From: Hydrogenophaga intermedia
GTDB taxonomy: Bacteria; Pseudomonadota; Gammaproteobacteria; Burkholderiales; Burkholderiaceae_C
Direction: 5' to 3'
Length of the DNA stretch: 5,392 nt
Assembly: GCA_945869245.1 (NCBI GenBank)
Contig: CAMBOY010000213.1
Coordinates: 1-5,392 of the forward strand
The position numbers and the translations under genes were made by a program. The notes under the pieces are model-generated. The model had not been told where the DNA came from. It worked only from the letters and a program-made list of their open reading frames with translations, and did no database searches. Each line of letters begins with the position of its first letter. The stretch's first letter is position 1. Positions 4,829 through 5,392 of this stretch are shown here, piece after piece.

Positions 4829-5392
4829 CCACCAGGGCAGCAGCCGCTTCATGGCGGCCACTGTGCCGCTGTGGTCGGCTTGGTATCCGGTCAGGCTGTG
4901 CAGACGCTGGTCCCACCCGGGGCTGCGCAAATGCGCCAGCAAGTCGCGCACCGCTGGGGTGTCGAGTGCGGCTTTGAGGCACACCAGGGCGTAGCGTTCC
5001 TCGGCCAGCGGCACAAAGGCCAGTCCCAAATCGGTCGCCGCCATCTGAGAGCCCAGCCCCACATCCGCACTGCCGCAGGCCACCGCCTGGGCCACAGCAG
5101 CGTGTGAGCTTTCTTCGCGGTCGTGGCCGTTCAGCGCGTCGATGGCCAATCCATTCAGCTGCAGCAGCTCTTCGAGCAGCAGCCGGGTGCCGGTGCCAAG
5201 CGCGCGGTTGACAAAACGCGCTCGGGTGCGCGCCACGTCGCTCAGCGTGTGCAGGCCCAGTGGGTTGCCAGGGGCCAGCATCAGCCCTTGGGCGCGCCGG
5301 GCAAAGCCGATGATTTTGTGTTGCCCAGGCTTGAGCAGCGGCTTGTAGGTGCGGGCCGACAGGCCACCGGCCGGGCAGACCGGCTGCACATG
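4826..5392 (-). CDS. PBP-like (molybdate-binding-type, COG1910/PF12727-like) domain protein, C-terminal part
   Basis: The last 188 residues of a gene whose 5' end lies beyond the window; the frame is open to the edge, and a GTG at 5389 is only an internal valine codon. The fragment matches the type of periplasmic-binding-protein-like domain found in COG1910 proteins. Seen motifs, numbered from the edge, are ARRAQGLMLAPGNPLGLHTL (31-50), FVNRALGTGTRLLLEELL (60-77), SHAAVAQAVACGSADVGLGS (96-115) and FVPLAEERYALVC (126-138), ending in LLPWW. In this family the domain is often fused behind a ModE- or LysR-like helix-turn-helix and senses molybdate or tungstate, often near genes for molybdenum-enzyme maturation or formate dehydrogenase. 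No signal peptide or DNA-binding part is visible here because the N-terminus is missing, so regulator against free binding protein cannot be decided, though a regulator is more likely. The C-terminus looks complete. The gene converges on the hydrolase gene. Confidence 0.8.
   Translation of the reverse strand, partial: HVQPVCPAGGLSARTYKPLLKPGQHKIIGFARRAQGLMLAPGNPLGLHTLSDVARTRARFVNRALGTGTRLLLEELLQLNGLAIDALNGHDREESSHAAVAQAVACGSADVGLGSQMAATDLGLAFVPLAEERYALVCLKAALDTPAVRDLLAHLRSPGWDQRLHSLTGYQADHSGTVAAMKRLLPWW

Overview
The window is GC-rich chromosomal DNA from a bacterium that is most likely a betaproteobacterium of the order Burkholderiales, probably Comamonadaceae-like (Hydrogenophaga/Acidovorax type). 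That placement is inferred from strong G/C preference at third codon positions, the long proteobacterial-type ArgG, the style of the CoaBC, PpnP and MarR proteins, and the gene order. No sequence search was possible. Six protein-coding genes fill nearly all of the window, and five are complete. I see no rRNA, tRNA, CRISPR array, transposase or phage gene.

Left part (1-1883, minus strand). A ppnP-like nucleoside phosphorylase gene (1566-1883) is followed 29 bases later by argG (202-1536), probably as one transcript. It ends at a strong intrinsic terminator (143-173). Beyond it, at the window's left edge, lies an 83-base imperfect palindrome (1-83) that no gene explains.

Middle (1884-3180). 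A 67-base divergent region separates ppnP from coaBC (1951-3180, plus strand), the bifunctional coenzyme A biosynthesis enzyme. A small inverted repeat lies directly against the coaBC start codon. coaBC converges on a marR-type gene (3191-3643, minus), and the two stop codons sit in a short hairpin.

Right part (3191-5392). The MarR-family regulator is divergent from a Tat-exported metallo-beta-lactamase-fold hydrolase (3770-4816, plus). The 126 bases between them hold a plausible promoter for the hydrolase gene and an AT-rich palindrome with the layout of a MarR operator. This is the best regulatory unit in the window: a repressor and its probable target, with the ligand and the substrate both unknown. 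The hydrolase gene converges on the 3' end of a gene for a COG1910/PF12727-like, molybdate-binding-type PBP domain (4826-5392, minus). That gene is cut by the window's right edge, and such domains are commonly fused to a ModE-like DNA-binding domain.

Most of the window is housekeeping metabolism: arginine, nucleoside salvage and CoA. The less explained material is the left-edge palindrome and the marR/hydrolase intergenic region. I found no evidence for a wholly new multi-gene system.
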